A DNA stretch of 7,321 nucleotides from Collinsella sp. (lineage in GTDB: Bacteria; Actinomycetota; Coriobacteriia; Coriobacteriales; Coriobacteriaceae), in the NCBI GenBank assembly GCA_014871545.1, contig WGSR01000070.1, positions 1 to 7,321 of the forward strand. The letters run 5' to 3'. The position numbers and the translations under genes are program-made. Positions 6,719-7,321 of the stretch are shown one piece after another. Positions within the stretch are counted from its first letter, which is position 1. Each line of letters begins with the position of its first letter. The notes below the pieces were generated by a model. That model was not told where the DNA came from and searched no databases. It saw nothing but the letters and a program-made list of their open reading frames with translations.

Positions 6719-6750
6719 AGTTAGCCGTGAAAAGTATCCAAAGGCTAACT
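6719..6750 (+). promoter_or_regulatory. Inverted repeat, candidate operator of the DtxR-family gene
   Basis: AGTTAGCC (6719-6726) and GGCTAACT (6743-6750) are an exact 8-base inverted repeat separated by 16 bases, ending 24 bases before the start codon. The half-sites resemble the GGTTAGCC core of DtxR/IdeR iron boxes, and the right arm read on the - strand is GTTAGTTAGCC. The stretch 6655-6760 is clearly richer in A and T than its surroundings. Possible promoter elements (TTGTGA at 6659 with TAAACA at 6681; TTGCGG at 6710) are weak, so I do not place a promoter. Autoregulation by the downstream protein is an inference. Confidence 0.45.
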
Positions 6751-6762
6751 AACAATCATCGC

Positions 6763-6768
6763 GAAAGG
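6763..6768 (+). promoter_or_regulatory. Ribosome binding site deciding the start of the DtxR-family gene
   Basis: GAAAGG lies 6 bases before ATG 6775, the same arrangement as at pstS and pstC. It rules out the upstream in-frame GTG at 6727, which would lie inside the candidate operator. Confidence 0.75.
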
Positions 6769-6774
6769 CGGCCC

Positions 6775-7164
6775 ATGGCCCTGCGTGAATCCGGAGAAGA
6801 CTATCTCGAATCTATTTATGTGCTCTCGGAGCGCCAGGGCATCGTTCGGTCAATTGACGTCGCCGAATACCTGGGCGTAACCAAGGCAAGTGTCTCTAAA
6901 GCCATGGCGACGCTGGAAAGCAACGGCTATGTCGAAATGGGAAAACGAGATGTTCATCTGACGGAACGCGGTATTGAGGTTGCCCGTCAAATGTGGGAGC
7001 GCCATTGCTTTTTTGTGGGGCTGCTAGAGGACGCAGGTGTAGCGCCCGAGGTTGCCTCGCAAGAGGGCTGCCACATGGAGCATTGCCTGAGCGAGGAGAG
7101 CTTTGAGAAGCTAAGATCGATGTTGGGGCGGGAAGATGTGGCGGGCCCAGCAACGGAAGCCTAA
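6775..7164 (+). CDS. DtxR/MntR-family metal-dependent transcriptional repressor
   Basis: This small regulator (129 residues) should bind DNA when loaded with Fe(II) or Mn(II) and control metal uptake. Residues about 7-62 form a winged helix-turn-helix, with the recognition region near VTKASVSKAMATLESNGYV (35-53). Residues about 63-117 form the metal-binding dimerisation domain. There is no SH3-like third domain, so it is the short MntR-like architecture. The likely metal ligands, aligned from memory to B. subtilis MntR, are Asp9, Glu12, His77, Cys99, Glu102 and His103 (in EGCHMEH). Cys at 99 is the DtxR/IdeR choice, while MntR has Glu; Asp9 is the MntR choice, while DtxR has Met. The metal is therefore uncertain. 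The start at 6775 has a GAAAGG site 6 bases upstream and matches the usual N-terminus. An inverted repeat 24 bases upstream may be its own operator. No metal transporter gene is visible in the window. Confidence 0.9.
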   Translation: MALRESGEDYLESIYVLSERQGIVRSIDVAEYLGVTKASVSKAMATLESNGYVEMGKRDVHLTERGIEVARQMWERHCFFVGLLEDAGVAPEVASQEGCHMEHCLSEESFEKLRSMLGREDVAGPATEA

Positions 7165-7321
7165 TTGATCCCCAGTAGCGCGGAGTTCGCGCAAAGCGCG
7201 AACCAGCGACCGGGACCAGTAGCCCCACCAACAAAGTTCAATTCAGACAGGGAACCCCACTAGCAAGCGATGCCCAAGAACCACCAGCACCGACACCGCC
7301 GGCCGCGGTCGGGCGTGGGGT
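7165..7321. other. Non-coding tail of the window, no gene supported
   Basis: Besides the hairpin, this stretch holds an 8-base direct repeat CCAGTAGC (7172-7179 and 7216-7223) and a GC-rich near-palindrome CCGGCCGCGGTCGG (7299-7312) close to the window edge. No open reading frame on either strand has a ribosome site and a recognisable start. It may be a dispersed repeat region or the leader of a gene beyond the edge. Confidence 0.4.
7178..7203. repeat. Hairpin region after the DtxR-family gene
   Basis: GTTCGCGC (7185-7192) pairs exactly with GCGCGAAC (7196-7203) around an AAA loop. An alternative stem, GCGCG (7178-7182) with CGCGC (7188-7192), uses the same bases and excludes the first. No T-run follows on either strand, so a standard intrinsic terminator is not supported, although its place 20 bases after the stop codon suggests a 3'-end role. 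Confidence 0.5.

Noticed and set aside
6727..6774. Start of the DtxR-family gene at GTG 6727
   Set aside because: It would lie inside the inverted repeat and lacks a ribosome site; ATG 6775 has one and matches the family N-terminus.
6896..7234. Minus-strand open frame opposite the end of the DtxR-family gene
   Set aside because: It overlaps a gene with conserved metal ligands and has no recognisable domain or ribosome site.

Overview
The window looks like core chromosome from a high-GC Gram-positive gut bacterium of the Coriobacteriia, most likely Collinsella or a close relative. That is an inference from the GC- and C/G-ending codon use, the actinobacterial style of the Uup-like ABC-F protein, the Tat-type lipoprotein signal on PstS, and short GGGGAC...CCTT repeats in the intergenic gaps that I associate with Collinsella-type genomes. 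All seven genes are on the + strand and intact. I see no rRNA, tRNA, CRISPR array, insertion sequence or phage gene.

Region 1 (64-3723) is a complete high-affinity phosphate importer in the order pstS-pstC-pstA-pstB. PstS is a surface lipoprotein that binds phosphate, PstC and PstA form the membrane channel, and PstB is the ATPase. pstC/pstA and pstA/pstB overlap by 8 and 4 bases, so the three are probably translationally coupled. A strong intrinsic terminator (3779-3815) closes the operon directly after pstB, so no phoU is attached downstream. The window starts only 63 bases before pstS, so its promoter and any Pho box lie mostly or wholly outside.

Region 2 (3816-6564) begins with a repeat hairpin and a likely extended -10 promoter. 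It then carries a two-gene unit: an ABC-F ATPase of the Uup/EttA kind (a ribosome-associated factor, not a transporter) and, 6 bases later, a Cof-type HAD phosphatase.

Region 3 (6565-7321) holds two more GGGGAC repeats inside a small inverted repeat, an AT-richer regulatory stretch with a GTTAGCC/GGCTAAC inverted repeat resembling DtxR/IdeR half-sites, and a 129-residue DtxR-family metal-dependent repressor. Its metal site combines an MntR-like Asp with a DtxR-like Cys. The last 157 bases contain hairpins but no gene I can support.

The gene content is mostly ordinary. The points most worth a second look are the repeat family, the mixed metal site with its candidate operator, and the pst operon's lack of phoU.
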